From: Mesotaenium endlicherianum
Lineage: Eukaryota; Streptophyta; Zygnematophyceae; Zygnematales; Mesotaeniaceae
NCBI GenBank assembly: GCA_009602735.1
Contig: WELA01009562.1
Coordinates: 13,005 to 64,641, forward strand
Length of the DNA stretch: 51,637 nt
Reading direction: 5' to 3'
The notes under the pieces are model-generated. The model was not told where the DNA came from. It saw only the letters and a program-made list of their open reading frames with translations, and did no database searches. A program made the position numbers and the translations under genes. Of this stretch, positions 1 through 11,100 are shown piece by piece (positions within the stretch are counted from its first letter, which is position 1; every line of letters starts with the position of its first letter).

Positions 1-290
1 TCCCCCCCTTCCTCCCACCAACCACCCACGCACGTACTCTCTCTCTCTTCCTTTCCCTCACACACATACACGCACACGCACACACGAGCACGTTGGCATG
101 CAAGTATGGTGCATGTCGCCTTTCCCCTCCTCCGCGCTTGTGTCTCTCTTTGTGTGTGCAGCTCTTCATGCCATCGGAATGGACAGAATGTTTCATGCAT
201 CATTACGTATGTGATTGCATATGTTAATTGAACTGTGTGTGACATTGTGCATATGTAGACAAATAAACGCACATACATCTGTATACATGT
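1..290. repeat. Low-complexity C/T-rich and (CA)n-rich window edge
   Basis: The first ~130 bases are pyrimidine-rich with CA/CT runs, followed by TG-rich sequence to about 290. I see no coding signal. The opposite end of the window also runs into simple repeat, so both edges may be assembly breaks at microsatellites. Confidence 0.7.
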
Positions 291-612
291 GTGTGACGCC
301 AGTGGGCATGCTTTCACACGTCAAGTACTACCACTCTCAATGCTTACAGGCCTACAAGGCCGGTCAGAGCCACTAAGCCTACCCCATGTTGCACTCCCCC
401 CCTCCCCCCCTAACACACACACTTATAGATGTAAGCGATTGTACTCGCAGGCATGCAAGTCTAGTGAGTGCTTGGAGCTTCTTTTGAGGATATGTCTATG
501 TGGGCGGCAGGTGCACTTTGTGCTGTTTGAGGCGCCGGCATGGAACGCGTGGGTCTCCCAGGCACGCTCGCACTTCGGCCGTGCTAGAGCTCCCCCACCC
601 ACGTGCCCACAG

Positions 613-1164
613 GATGAAGCCGGAGCTGGCCCCGGCCCCGGCCCTGCTGGTCCTGCTGGCCCTGCTGCCGCTGCTGGCGTCGTTGCTGCTGACCGTGCCG
701 CTGATGCGAGTACCACTGGCGCTGGCCGAGCTGCTGCTGATGCCAGTGCTGGTGCCGGGGGCTTTTGTGATGGTGCTGGTCCCGATGCTGGTGCCGGCGG
801 TGCTAGTGCTGGTGCTGGTGCTGGTGCTGGTCCTGCTGCTGGTGTTGGAGAGACTCCATCTGGAGGCGCGGTGGAGCAGGCTGGTGATGAGCATGGGAAG
901 GAGGAGGAAGGTGGTGCTCACGTGGCGCAAGGGGGCCCTCCAAGAGAGGGGGCAGGTGAAGGGCCAGGTGTGAGCGTCACAGGAGATGCGGGCAGGGAGG
1001 TCGGCAAAGTGCCAGGTGTCCCGGCGGAGGCGGATGCTCCAAGTGATGTTGATCTCGGGGAGGTCTCCGGCGGTGCTCCATCTGGTGCTTCAGGTACTGC
1101 AGCTTTGACAGGGAGCGACATTGAAATGGCTGACCAAGAGGAGGGCACTCTGGACGGGAAATAG
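613..1164 (+). CDS. Putative 3' coding exon of a plus-strand gene with Ala/Gly-rich acidic tail
   Basis: An open frame of 184 codons ends at TAG 1162-1164. It begins after a good acceptor (pyrimidine-rich run then CCCACAG at 606-612). The product starts with DEAGAGPGPGPAG, is rich in Ala/Gly/Pro, and then turns acidic and Ser/Gly-rich, ending EEGTLDGK. The same frame is open upstream to 289, and VHFVLFEAPAWNAW (around 514-555) may be part of a preceding exon. I recognise no domain; it looks disordered. The gene would enter from outside the left edge and converge on the minus-strand channel gene. Against it: GCTGGT-type repeats keep several frames open, so the frame could be an accident of composition. 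Confidence 0.35.
   Translation, partial: DEAGAGPGPGPAGPAGPAAAAGVVAADRAADASTTGAGRAAADASAGAGGFCDGAGPDAGAGGASAGAGAGAGPAAGVGETPSGGAVEQAGDEHGKEEEGGAHVAQGGPPREGAGEGPGVSVTGDAGREVGKVPGVPAEADAPSDVDLGEVSGGAPSGASGTAALTGSDIEMADQEEGTLDGK
725..850. repeat. GCTGGT-type minisatellite
   Basis: Tandem, imperfect GCTGGT/GCTGCT units, densest at about 795-845. On the plus strand in the 613 frame they encode (Gly-Ala)n; in other frames (Leu-Val)n or (Ser-Thr)n, which explains the overlapping open frames here. Confidence 0.7.
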
Positions 1165-1327
1165 GAAGGCAACACTCGCAAGCGTGCCACTTGTAGCGAT
1201 CCGACAGTGCCGACAGAGCCCTCAGATGACGACGCCTCGGATGACAACTGTCGCAACCAGTGATCTTGACAGAGCGTGATTCAGGGATAGAGCTTGGGGG
1301 GTATTTGGCTTGTGAAATGCACGCCGC

Positions 1328-1513
1328 GTGGGTCAGGACTCAGGTTCACCATCTGAACTTGGAGCGCTAGATTTGAAGGTAAGGTTGGTGACAATTGCAC
1401 TCGAAGAAATGGAGCAAGCTGGAGCTGCTGCTACTGTTGGTAACTTGGCAAGGATGTTGTTGTCAGAAAAGCAAGTAGTTAGACTGCTGAAGTTTCAAGA
1501 CAGGACGATGTAG
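1328..1513 (+). CDS. Possible small C-terminal exon, unrecognised
   Basis: A short open frame whose second half reads like real helical protein (VRLVTIALEEMEQAGAA, then LARMLLSEKQVVRLLKFQ) and stops at 1513. A possible acceptor (GGACTCAG) lies at about 1343-1350. It could be an alternative last exon of the plus-strand gene above, in a different frame. No family is recognised, and a strong donor-like GAAGGTAAGG inside it (about 1375-1384) argues against a simple exon. Confidence 0.2.
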   Translation: MGQDSGSPSELGALDLKVRLVTIALEEMEQAGAAATVGNLARMLLSEKQVVRLLKFQDRTM

Positions 1514-3080
1514 TATAGTGGAATTGGCTTACGCTTGTTGACTGATATAGCTTCTGAAGGTGTACATACATGCACGTTATACCGGGAAGGTGTTTGGATC
1601 AGCATTGTAGATTAGCATGTGCAGCTCTTGCTTTGTTATTTGTAGCAAGGGAAGACAGCCATGCTAGGGCATTTCAAGGCAAACTAATAAAACATAAATG
1701 AGTTGGCGTGTGCAATTGGGACAGAAGAACAATACAAAATTGGCTACAGACCACAAACAGTTCTATCTGAGGGGATGTGATTATTGCTACTGCTTGTCTT
1801 AGTTCCCTTGCTTGACGACAGAGATTACTTGCAGCATGCCATATAGTGTTCATAAAGAATGGTGCGCTTGGGTAGAATATCTCTTCTAGCATCAAGACAT
1901 ACATGCAAGCACTTGTTGTCTTTTCCACCGGGATTTATTTAAATACCATGCCAACGACGGTAACTTCTCAACGTGGTTCACATGCGGGTATTGTGCACTT
2001 ATTGCACTAGGCCAATGTGGGAAATAGTGCTTACACATTGACAACATTAGTTTCGCATTCTTGAAAAAGGGTGTGCTTCTTGTGTCCTACAAGGTTATGC
2101 TCTTCATAAGAATTTCACATGCTCAATCCACTTGCCTAAGTTCTTCCTATGTTGCTTCCTCAAATTGGCTGGTAGGGTCGTTGATGATTCTTTTTTGTAG
2201 CAGATATTTCCTTTCAAATTGATTTTTCCTCTCATCAAGATCATTTGAGGGAAGGATGCAGTCAACTCTACATTGACTCTACGTACTCTACGACATTTCT
2301 AACTGGTTTTGAAGTGTAAAAGTTGTGTGATAAATACCAGATGAAGATAAATTTTGTGTTCAATGATTTGGAATAAATCAGAAGGCAGCTGAGTGACATC
2401 TATCTGTAATCAAGTAAGCAAACAGATATGCCCATCAAGATTAAACAACCAAGGTCACAATGTTTTAGACAAGCACGTGCTACAGTACGAAGCAACAAAC
2501 AATATTATCACTTGCTATTGCACAAGGAGATAATATACCAACTACAATGGTGTAGATCGTGGCTTATTTTTGTAAGCAGGGTGTTTCATGACAGGTGCAT
2601 AGTTGAACAACCTCCGAAGACATATCACAGCCATAGTTACAACTTACGGGTATGCTTACCGCTATTCAATATTTAGGACCGTTGGGAGGTGAAAAGAGCG
2701 ACGGATTGAATTCTTATTACTCTTGATTTTTTTCCTGGATTTTGAAGCAATTGCTGATCTTATATATGAAGAGGTACAAGTGGACTGACCAGCCAATGAC
2801 CCATCGAGTGATGAGTCAATGACAACAATTGCAGCCACCCAACTACACGAGCATTTTGTAACAACTCATCAAATTTGCAATGTGCAAGTTTTGTAGCTCG
2901 GATGAGGTTAGTATGCAACCATGCGGGCCCTCTACCTTGTTCCGCTCATGATCACCCCCTTAAAGCGTCCTATTTACTCAAGTGTTGAACTGCGGACAGA
3001 ACACAAGGTTGAAGGACAAAAAAAGGCAAACAGCTACACTAGCACAGTTACACGCCGGGTGATAGCTGCGTATGAACTTT
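1514..3080. other. Intergenic AT-rich sequence between convergent genes
   Basis: No convincing exon, RNA gene or repeat seen. It should hold the 3' UTR of the minus-strand polycystin gene, whose stop codon is at 3083-3081, and of the plus-strand gene from the left. Open frames here are short and without family resemblance. Confidence 0.5.
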
Positions 3081-5121
3081 TCATTGAGGATTTAGGGCAG
3101 GTGAAGAAGAGATGGCATGAGCATCCTTTCTTTGCTCGGACGCAACCAGGCGATTGGCGATTGCCATTTGAAAGGCTTTAAGCTCTTGCAATTCCGAGAC
3201 AATTGAATTGAGTGTCTGGTCCATATTCTCCAGCATGCCCTGCAAGTCCATCAACAAGTAGTAGTTACCCTACGTATCAAAACTGGAAAGGAAACTCACG
3301 TGTTATGTTGAGTTCAGACTTTGACGCTTCTAATATGAGGGCTTGCGAGTATTTGTGTCCAGAGATAAACGCGTGCAAACACGTGCAAAGATGCGCGACG
3401 ACAATTTTGCAGGCTTGAGATTTGCAAACGAAGATAGATTTGTACTCGTCTGTAGGAAACTATTGCAACCATTCATATTCAAGAATGTGCCTTCTGGGAC
3501 CCATAAGTGACTGAATTTAATGACTGGGACACATGCGGCTCCTGCCACGCGCATTTTCTCATATGCCAGCTTTCATGTGACTGGTTGAGTACTATCAAAT
3601 TGTACAGGTTATAGAACGTGATATGTATGTGAACCAGCAAAATGTATCACTGTATTCAGACCAGGTGTTGCTCAAGAAAAAAAAGAATGTCATTCAGAAG
3701 GAGGTTGACTGGCTCTGAAAGACCTTGAGCTACAACACAGCAAGCAACACTCAGGTTTTGAGACAACAAGGATCCTTCAAGCACACAACTTTGTGCCACC
3801 TGTTAGCTTGGCCAAAATCATCGCCACCTGGAAGCCAGCAAGCTAACAATGGAGACCCACGTCCAGTTGAGGAGGAATATGTGACAGGCGTGAGTCGGGA
3901 CAACGACAGCAGAAAAAATAGTGTCCTTGATGTGCGGCGCATCTCAAGGAGCACAGCCTTTGGGAGCACAAGAAGCAGAAAGGATACCTTGAGCATCTTG
4001 GTGTCTCGCCTCACGCGCTTCTTGTTCTCCAGATTCTTCACCGCCTGCTTTGCAACAAGCGTCACGCCAAAGCGCACAAAGAGAGACCGTGTTGCAATGT
4101 CGAGCTCGACTTCCTTCTTGGACGGCTTGCCACGTGACCCTTCCACAGCCTGCACTCCCATCCGAGAAACTGAGTGAGTGGGAGGGGGAGAGAGAGAGAT
4201 GAAGACCACAACGGGCAAAGGCACACTGCCAGGTTGTGCAGCAACAGCATTAAGTACATTACAAATGTAAAATGATTCACCTGCGTGAGCTGTCTAGCAA
4301 ACGTTAATTGTACAGAGTGCTCACTGGCTGATTCCACTAGCATTTGAACCCCGATTTTGATGTGACGTCCACCTTCAGTTGGGCGGCTATTATAACCAGT
4401 TAATAGAGTGCCAGGAGAAGCAATGTGAGGGGGGATTAGACTCACCGCAGTGCGCTCCTGGCAGCGCTGGAGAATGGCAAGCACGGTTTCATAGTCGAGC
4501 TCTAGCATGTTTGCATCAGATTCCTCCAGGCCTTCCCGCCCCCCCCTGTAAACTCGCACGCACATATTTCCCTCGGTGGTCGTGAATTTTGACATCGCTG
4601 CCGCAAAAAGGCCCCAATTGCCATTATCATTGGTGTTCTTCAAGCTCCTCGTCTGCATCAGTGGGAAAAAGAGAGGGGGGGTCAGGAGGGGGGGGATGGA
4701 GGGGGAAAGGATAGCAGAATAACAGCAGAAGAACACACATACAAACTAATTTGATTGTGAGAGGTATGCGATAGTCATGTATACTGGGGCCGGAATTGAG
4801 TCCAGTATTGCTGGAGAGGCTTGCCAACTGCAGTACCCACAGCAGGAAGTCTGGCAGTCATCAGATCTCCCAAATTTGGAATACAATATGCAAAAGAACA
4901 TATCAAAGGCACGGAGGTAAAGGAATTGGCGATACGCAGAACGCAAAAGACAAGTCTGGGTGGGAACTCAGGCATACCGTCAAGTCTGTCTCTACTTGCA
5001 AGGCCAAGAGTTGTTGAAGCACGCGCTTATTGCTCACGCCACCACGCCAGACGCCCAGCATGAACTTGCATGCGATGTCCAGCACCTCTGCTGGCATGCT
5101 CTTTGCGTTGTCGGCAGCGCC
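3081..5121 (-). CDS. Polycystin 1, last exons: cytoplasmic tail with C-terminal coiled coil
   Basis: Exon 5121-4978 (GAADNAKSMPAEVLDIACKF), exon 4652-4446 (NWGLFAAAMSKFTTTEG to DYETVLAILQRCQERTA) and exon 4149-3988 (ATRSLFVRFGVTLVAKQAVK) precede the terminal exon 3239-3081, GMLENMDQTLNSIVSELQEL with stop TGA 3083-3081. The last exon has a heptad-like pattern, as the oligomerisation coil of PKD2 does. The paralogue at the right edge has matching exons (54 codons each for 4149-3988 and 51560-51399, 38 of 54 residues identical by eye), which confirms both. The 3988-3239 interval may hide one or two small exons, such as VAMILAKLT near 3803. Confidence 0.75.
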
Positions 5122-8100
5122 CTGTCAATTCACGTACATTGATGAGGTGCAGGCACACAAGGGCCATCAAACCCTGATTACACAATAGAAAGTAACGGCT
5201 ATTGGTTTCAGAAAATCTCGTCTTCAGGTGGGGTGAAGCAAGATGCATCAAATTGCATCCATACAATGAGACAACAGAGTCAATAATTTCTTTTTCAATA
5301 GGCTTCTACATCACTGTGAGTGCACATGCTAGATACGAAGCAGATGCAAAGGGGAGGCAAAGTGGAGGAGAAGTGTACGCGTGTAAGAGAGAGGCAGGGA
5401 GGGAGGAAAGGGGAGGAGGGAGAGGGCAAGGGAGAGGGAAGGTTTGGAAGACGGGGATGGAGAGATGAGACAGGAGATAGGAGGTGGAGAGGGGGGGCGA
5501 GGGGAGGCAGGGAGGCAGGGAGGGAGGGTGCACCTTGGCCTCAACAAACCCTTCAACGATGATGGCAATCAAGAAGTTCATGAGGATAAACGTGACAAAG
5601 ATGATGAAGGTGCAGTAGAAGATCTGCCCCGCAGCAAGCTCCCAGCCTTGCAGGAGCAGCAGACCGTTGCTCACCTGCACGGTGCATGTTGACCCATGAG
5701 TGTCGTCTGGAATCTGGATCTCATGGGTAGCGCTAATCGCACATAGGAATATCATTCAAGACCAGCTCGCTGGCTGGCTGGTTCAGGGCTTCACTCTAGC
5801 CCCCTTCTGACGTCCAACTGTTGCTCCTTAAAGGCTAGAGAACAGTATGTGATGAAAACTTTGAAAAGTGCGGCCGGGCTATATGACAATGCAATGTGAT
5901 GTCTGTAGAAGGCTATATGTCTACTGACATCTTACCAATTGCTGCGCACATGGGTGTCAAAAGATAGCAGCCTACACAGCAGCACGCACTCCCACCATCT
6001 AGATTCTTTTGAACCTGTGTTACATTATGACACATGAATACACGAGTTTCAATGGAAGCCCACTCCTGAAGACGTGACAAGCATGTCCCACATAGGGTCA
6101 CTTGACAGCTGCAGCTAGACAAGTAAGCAAGGCACGAGGTCCACATCGTTGACAGGAGTGCTGCTGTCTTTTGAGTCCTCTTCTACATGAGAATCAACCT
6201 GTGCTTTAAGCATAGTGATCCAGACAGGAGGAGCAGAGGAGGAGCCAAGATGACCACAACAGGGAGTGTGGAAGTGGGGTAGGAAATCGGCGTGCCTACA
6301 TCTGTATTGCTGATCAAGAGCTGGAAGTTGGTATTCATTGATGTGGCCATGCTGCGGTACTGGCACCACTCACCCCCCACACCCATACCCCCGCACAATT
6401 GACAAACACACGCCTCAGGTTCGCAGGAAGCCTGGGAAAATCTACGAGTGACCATCCCTTGAACAGCAAGGCAGTGAGGCTGATTGCACACCCTGAGCAT
6501 TCTGCATAGGCAAACAGGCCAAGGGACTGCATGGAAGTTGGCATATCTATCTTGGCTTGCAGAGTGCCCAACAGGGAGGAATCAGACAATGTGAACAGGC
6601 CATGCCAGCACGTGTGCATTTGCAAAAGTGGTGCAAGAGAAGGGGGGGAGGGGGATAGGGCGCACCGTGTCCAGGCTGTGGCCAAACACGAGGTGCGCCT
6701 GCAGGCTGTAGATGATGAAGATGACGGCCAGCAGCAGGAAGAAGCTGTAGAGCTCCGGCGCCGCCACTGCGAGCGCGCGCGTGATGATGCCCATGCGCGG
6801 CTGGAAGTCCAGAAACTTGAGCACCCGCAGCATGATCAGAAACAGGCTGCACACACACGCACACGCACACGCGCCAAACGTGCACATGCACACGCACACG
6901 GGCAGTTTCTGCCCATCAGCCAAGCGTGTGGAGGGGGGCAGTGGTGCAGAACAATCAGGTGACTTTTTAAGCAGCAAAGCTAGTGAAGAGATAAATTGCC
7001 CCGACACTACGTCACTCATAAGCGGCATCATCAACTTCCTTCCATAGCTAATTGAACTTTGTTCACTGCAGGTGATCAAGTTGGGCCTCACATTGAGAAA
7101 GTGAGGGAAGGGGGATATTAAGACATAGAGACTTTGTGAGCAAGCAGAAGATACATGGAGCGAGGAACACTAAGATCAGGGAAATATAAGAAAGGGAACG
7201 CCACATCTGCAGGTTCACTCCTTCACATTTAAAGAGCGGGAGAAAAGCGTGATGCGCGAACAGGCGCAGATCCTATCATACCTGATTCCGTTCATTGCCA
7301 TGTAGGCGGAACGGAACTGGTTGACATTATGTACTGCCAACATCTTCTCCACGGCTGTATCAAAGTCGCGCCCCCCGTTGTTCAGCGCCCACCAGTTGGT
7401 CTCGGCGTCCAGGTTCTTGTAGATGTCGTACCGCGGCTCCGACTGGAACTTACTTGTCCGTAGTACGTAATTCTCAATCCTGTGCGCAGTGCCACGTGGG
7501 AATGCAAGCATGCCAGGGCACGTATACGAATATTCTGGGGTCATGGCAGCCCACTATCAATATTCACTGCAACATTTAATGAGCACAAGCAAAGTTGCTG
7601 GGTTGACGCTCTTGCAGCACAACTCCAGGAGATTTGAAAATGGCCAGGAAACAGAGAGATTTCACTCACCAGAGGACAGCGCAGACAAACAAGAGTGCAA
7701 GGGATGCCAGGTCGACGAAGTTCCACGAGTTGTTGAAGTAGGCAAGGAAGCAATTACTCTTCTTCATTGTGGCGTAGAACTCGCGCAGCTCTCCACTCAG
7801 CTGGTAGACAATGGAAGCAAACAGTATTGCTTCCAGCACAGCCCTCACTAGGTCCTGCCCAAACATGTCAAGTCATCCAAAGAAGGGGCGTGTCAGCACC
7901 ACTCCAGCTCTGCCACCTGCCCACAATATAGGCGCCAGACACCTGCCGTGCACGTGCATGGTGCCTGCCTTTGCTCTGACCCCCCCCCCCCCCAAAAAAA
8001 ACCAAGCGCAAATATATCACCTAGCTCAACAATGCGTGCATATCCATCTGACCCATCCTGACTGCCTAAAGGTGCAAACCTGTTGGCCGACTTAACATGC

Positions 8101-11100
8101 AGGACCTACTCCAGCAGTATCTATTGTATATGACCACATACAAGGTCAAAGGCCTGACTAGAGGCAGTCAGGCAGGCCTCAAATTGAGCATCAGAGGCCT
8201 TTATTGGCATGCATCAGGTGGGCACCCCCTTATAGCCCATCTCAAGGCTCAAAGGTGTAATCTATTGCCTGCATACATACAGTGGTGGAGTGGTAGAGCT
8301 CCATGGCAACGGCGTTGATGCTGGACTGTACGGCCAGCTTGCCACCGTCCTGGAACGTCACCTTCACCTCTGTGTTGGTGAACTGCTGCTGCTCGCCTGC
8401 ACATGCACAGCCCGCACGCTTGGAGTCAAAAGCGGTGTCTTCTCTAAATCATCATTCTTGGTGTTCTCACTCCCCAAGAAGTTGTGCCTCAAGCGGGCAT
8501 CCAAAAGATAAGAAGTCAGCAACAGTGAAGCCCTCAGTGGCACATGCGGTATGCAGAAGGGGGGCCTGCAGGGATGGAGATCATACCGTTGTAAGTCACA
8601 AGCTGCACAAAAATGGAGGTAGTTGTATTGTCGACGAAGAACCTGCAGCCACAGACACTCTACCACGCCCTTCAAGGTGACCACCACTTATTCTCAGATA
8701 GCTAGACATCAACATTTTCTGAGACAGCTCCACCCTTCTTCCCCCAGTGGTTGTGGTAGTTATGAATGCCCCCGTGAGTCTCAGCAAAATTTAATAAACC
8801 TGGCACAAGAAAAAACAGCCGCCGGCTACACATTGGCCTGCCCCATTCACAAATAGGCATCTGATGCAAGAAACTGGACACAACGTCTTGCAGGAAGCAC
8901 ATCCAGATCCTACAGAAGGCCCTCGCCCCATAGTTGCTGGATAGGCATTGTCTAAGTTTCCTGTGTTGTGGACCACTTCATGTTGACAGACTTTCAAAAG
9001 TTTGCACGTTAAAAACATCTGCGTCATTCAAAGTCACTGTCTGAAGATTAAAGAGGGCGCACCCGTCTTGAAGATATTTCAATGCGGCTGCCGCTCTGTT
9101 GTGACTCAAGTTGACGTCAAAAATAACGGTGAACCCATCTTTGTAGCCCTGCAGAAGGAGAGAGAAGATGTGTGGATTGAATTAAAGGGTCCTCACTGAC
9201 AGTGCACTCTATCCTGTACTGCTTATTGAAGCTACAGATACCCACCCCGTTCCCCCGGCACCTTTTACAAACACACAAACTCACGCACACACAGAGAAGA
9301 GAAAGAGGGAGAGAGAGAAGGCCTCCTACAGTCTGGTAAGCGGGCCACTTCAATTTGAATTTTGTAATGAGGTTGAGATGCTCAGTAGTGCCATCGGCCT
9401 CACCTTAGCCTGGCGATGGAAGAAGCCTACAGGAACTCCGAGGGGAGTCAGCTGCGTAGGATCCGGGTAGAAATCTGACACGACGAGCGTTGGATTGTGA
9501 AGCAACGAGGTGGGCAGGAACACGGGGTCCACGCCAAAGGGCGTCAAGGAGGGCTTCTTGTCCAAGCAGGAGTTGTATATGTTGGCAAACCTGCACAATT
9601 ACCATCCAACGTAGTGCACAAGTCAGTTAGACATAGTTTCACAGGGTAGGCGCGTGTGCCTGACGTAGAGCCGGGTACAAGCCGGTTGATTATGGCAGCG
9701 TGGTTGCCAGGGCACAGAGGGGATGGGTGAACGCACCGCTTGTTGCTGCACTTGGTCTTGGAGCCGCGTGTTTGATGAATGAGCAGTCCTATGAGCACTC
9801 TGCACAGGAATTACGGGCAGGCAGATGGGCGCCAAGGTCAGCTGCAAACGGGGACACTTTTTGCTTGGTGAGAGTCGTATGGTGGAGCTTCATCGCCACG
9901 TGCCATTGCATAAGTGCTCAAATATAAAACACACCCTATGTCCCTCGCTCCCCCATGTCCCCTTTCCCTCCACCCTCCTCTGAAAGACGGACATGAACTA
10001 AAAATATATTACAGCCCCTTTGTAAACCCCCCCTTTCCTACTCTGAAAGAAGAGTTTACAGGACAAGGAGGAATGATGGCAAGTTCGTGGTCAATTGGGC
10101 CAAGATTGCTGACTGTATTTCAGCGCATCAAGGTACGATAGCGAGACATTTAAAATCACTGCTGATAATAGTTGGTAAATGGGACTAGCAATGACCAACG
10201 CCCAGCCTGACTGGCCCTTGCTGACAATACTATCTTACCAGCAAGAACCACCCTAAGGTGTGAACAGCACTCCCACCTGTTCCTGAGGTTGTAGATGCGG
10301 TCCTTGATGAAGGAGGAGTCGGCCAGGAAAGACGACAAGGCCGACTGCCCCCCAGAAGTGCTGTACTGCTGCATCTTAAAGCCAAACAGGAGCTCCTTTC
10401 CCATTGCCTTGGCCTCGCAGCACACTGCCACCCACCAGAGAGCGTCCGACACAATGCTTAGCATTTGTCCCAACAGTCAGTGTTAGCATCCTGGGGGCTC
10501 CTGAGAGTCTTCAGCCAGGCCCACCCACTTGTTTTGGTGTGGGAAAGTATACTCATGGTACTCATAGGATTGTGCGTGGAGTCACCCCTTACTTTGTTTG
10601 TATGCATACAAATCGTTCACAGTTGCCTCCAGCAGGAAAGCATCGGCTTAGCATGTTGGGCATGAGAGGAGAATTTGCAAAGTTGATGTGCTTGGATTAC
10701 TAGTGCTCGCTGCAGCCAATTGGTTTACATTTTGGAACACACAACAATGCACGCTATAAATGAAGGCAGGGTTCAGCTTTGGAGTTGTCAGCAGCAAGGG
10801 AATAACTCAAAGGCACAAAGTAAGATTCAAAGACATAAAGTGAAGCCTGTACCTCCTTCAGGGCTCTTGGCCTGGCCAGGGAAGCAGGTGCAGGAGCTGC
10901 CGGAGCAGGCGCAGTCGCCCGCGTCAAAGTTGCAGGCGTCCACGTTGCACGCTTCCAGGCACTGCCCGTTGCCTATGGTCCAGAGAGGGCACCCGGGGGC
11001 ACACTCCGCGAGCTCCACCGGCAGCCGCGCTGTCGGGGAGGAAACAACCACTCGTCAGGTGCCAGCTCGGCAGCACACTCAAATCACAAAGAATTGAGAG

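Noticed and set aside
500..973. Plus-strand Leu/Val-rich frame that looks like a membrane protein
   Set aside because: It is the GCTGGT minisatellite read in another frame; no start context or family support.
6440..6510. Candidate exon SLGLFAYAEC between TM5 and the pore
   Set aside because: The TM5 exon joins the pore exon in phase with conserved FGHSLDTYRSM; inserting it would break a conserved region.
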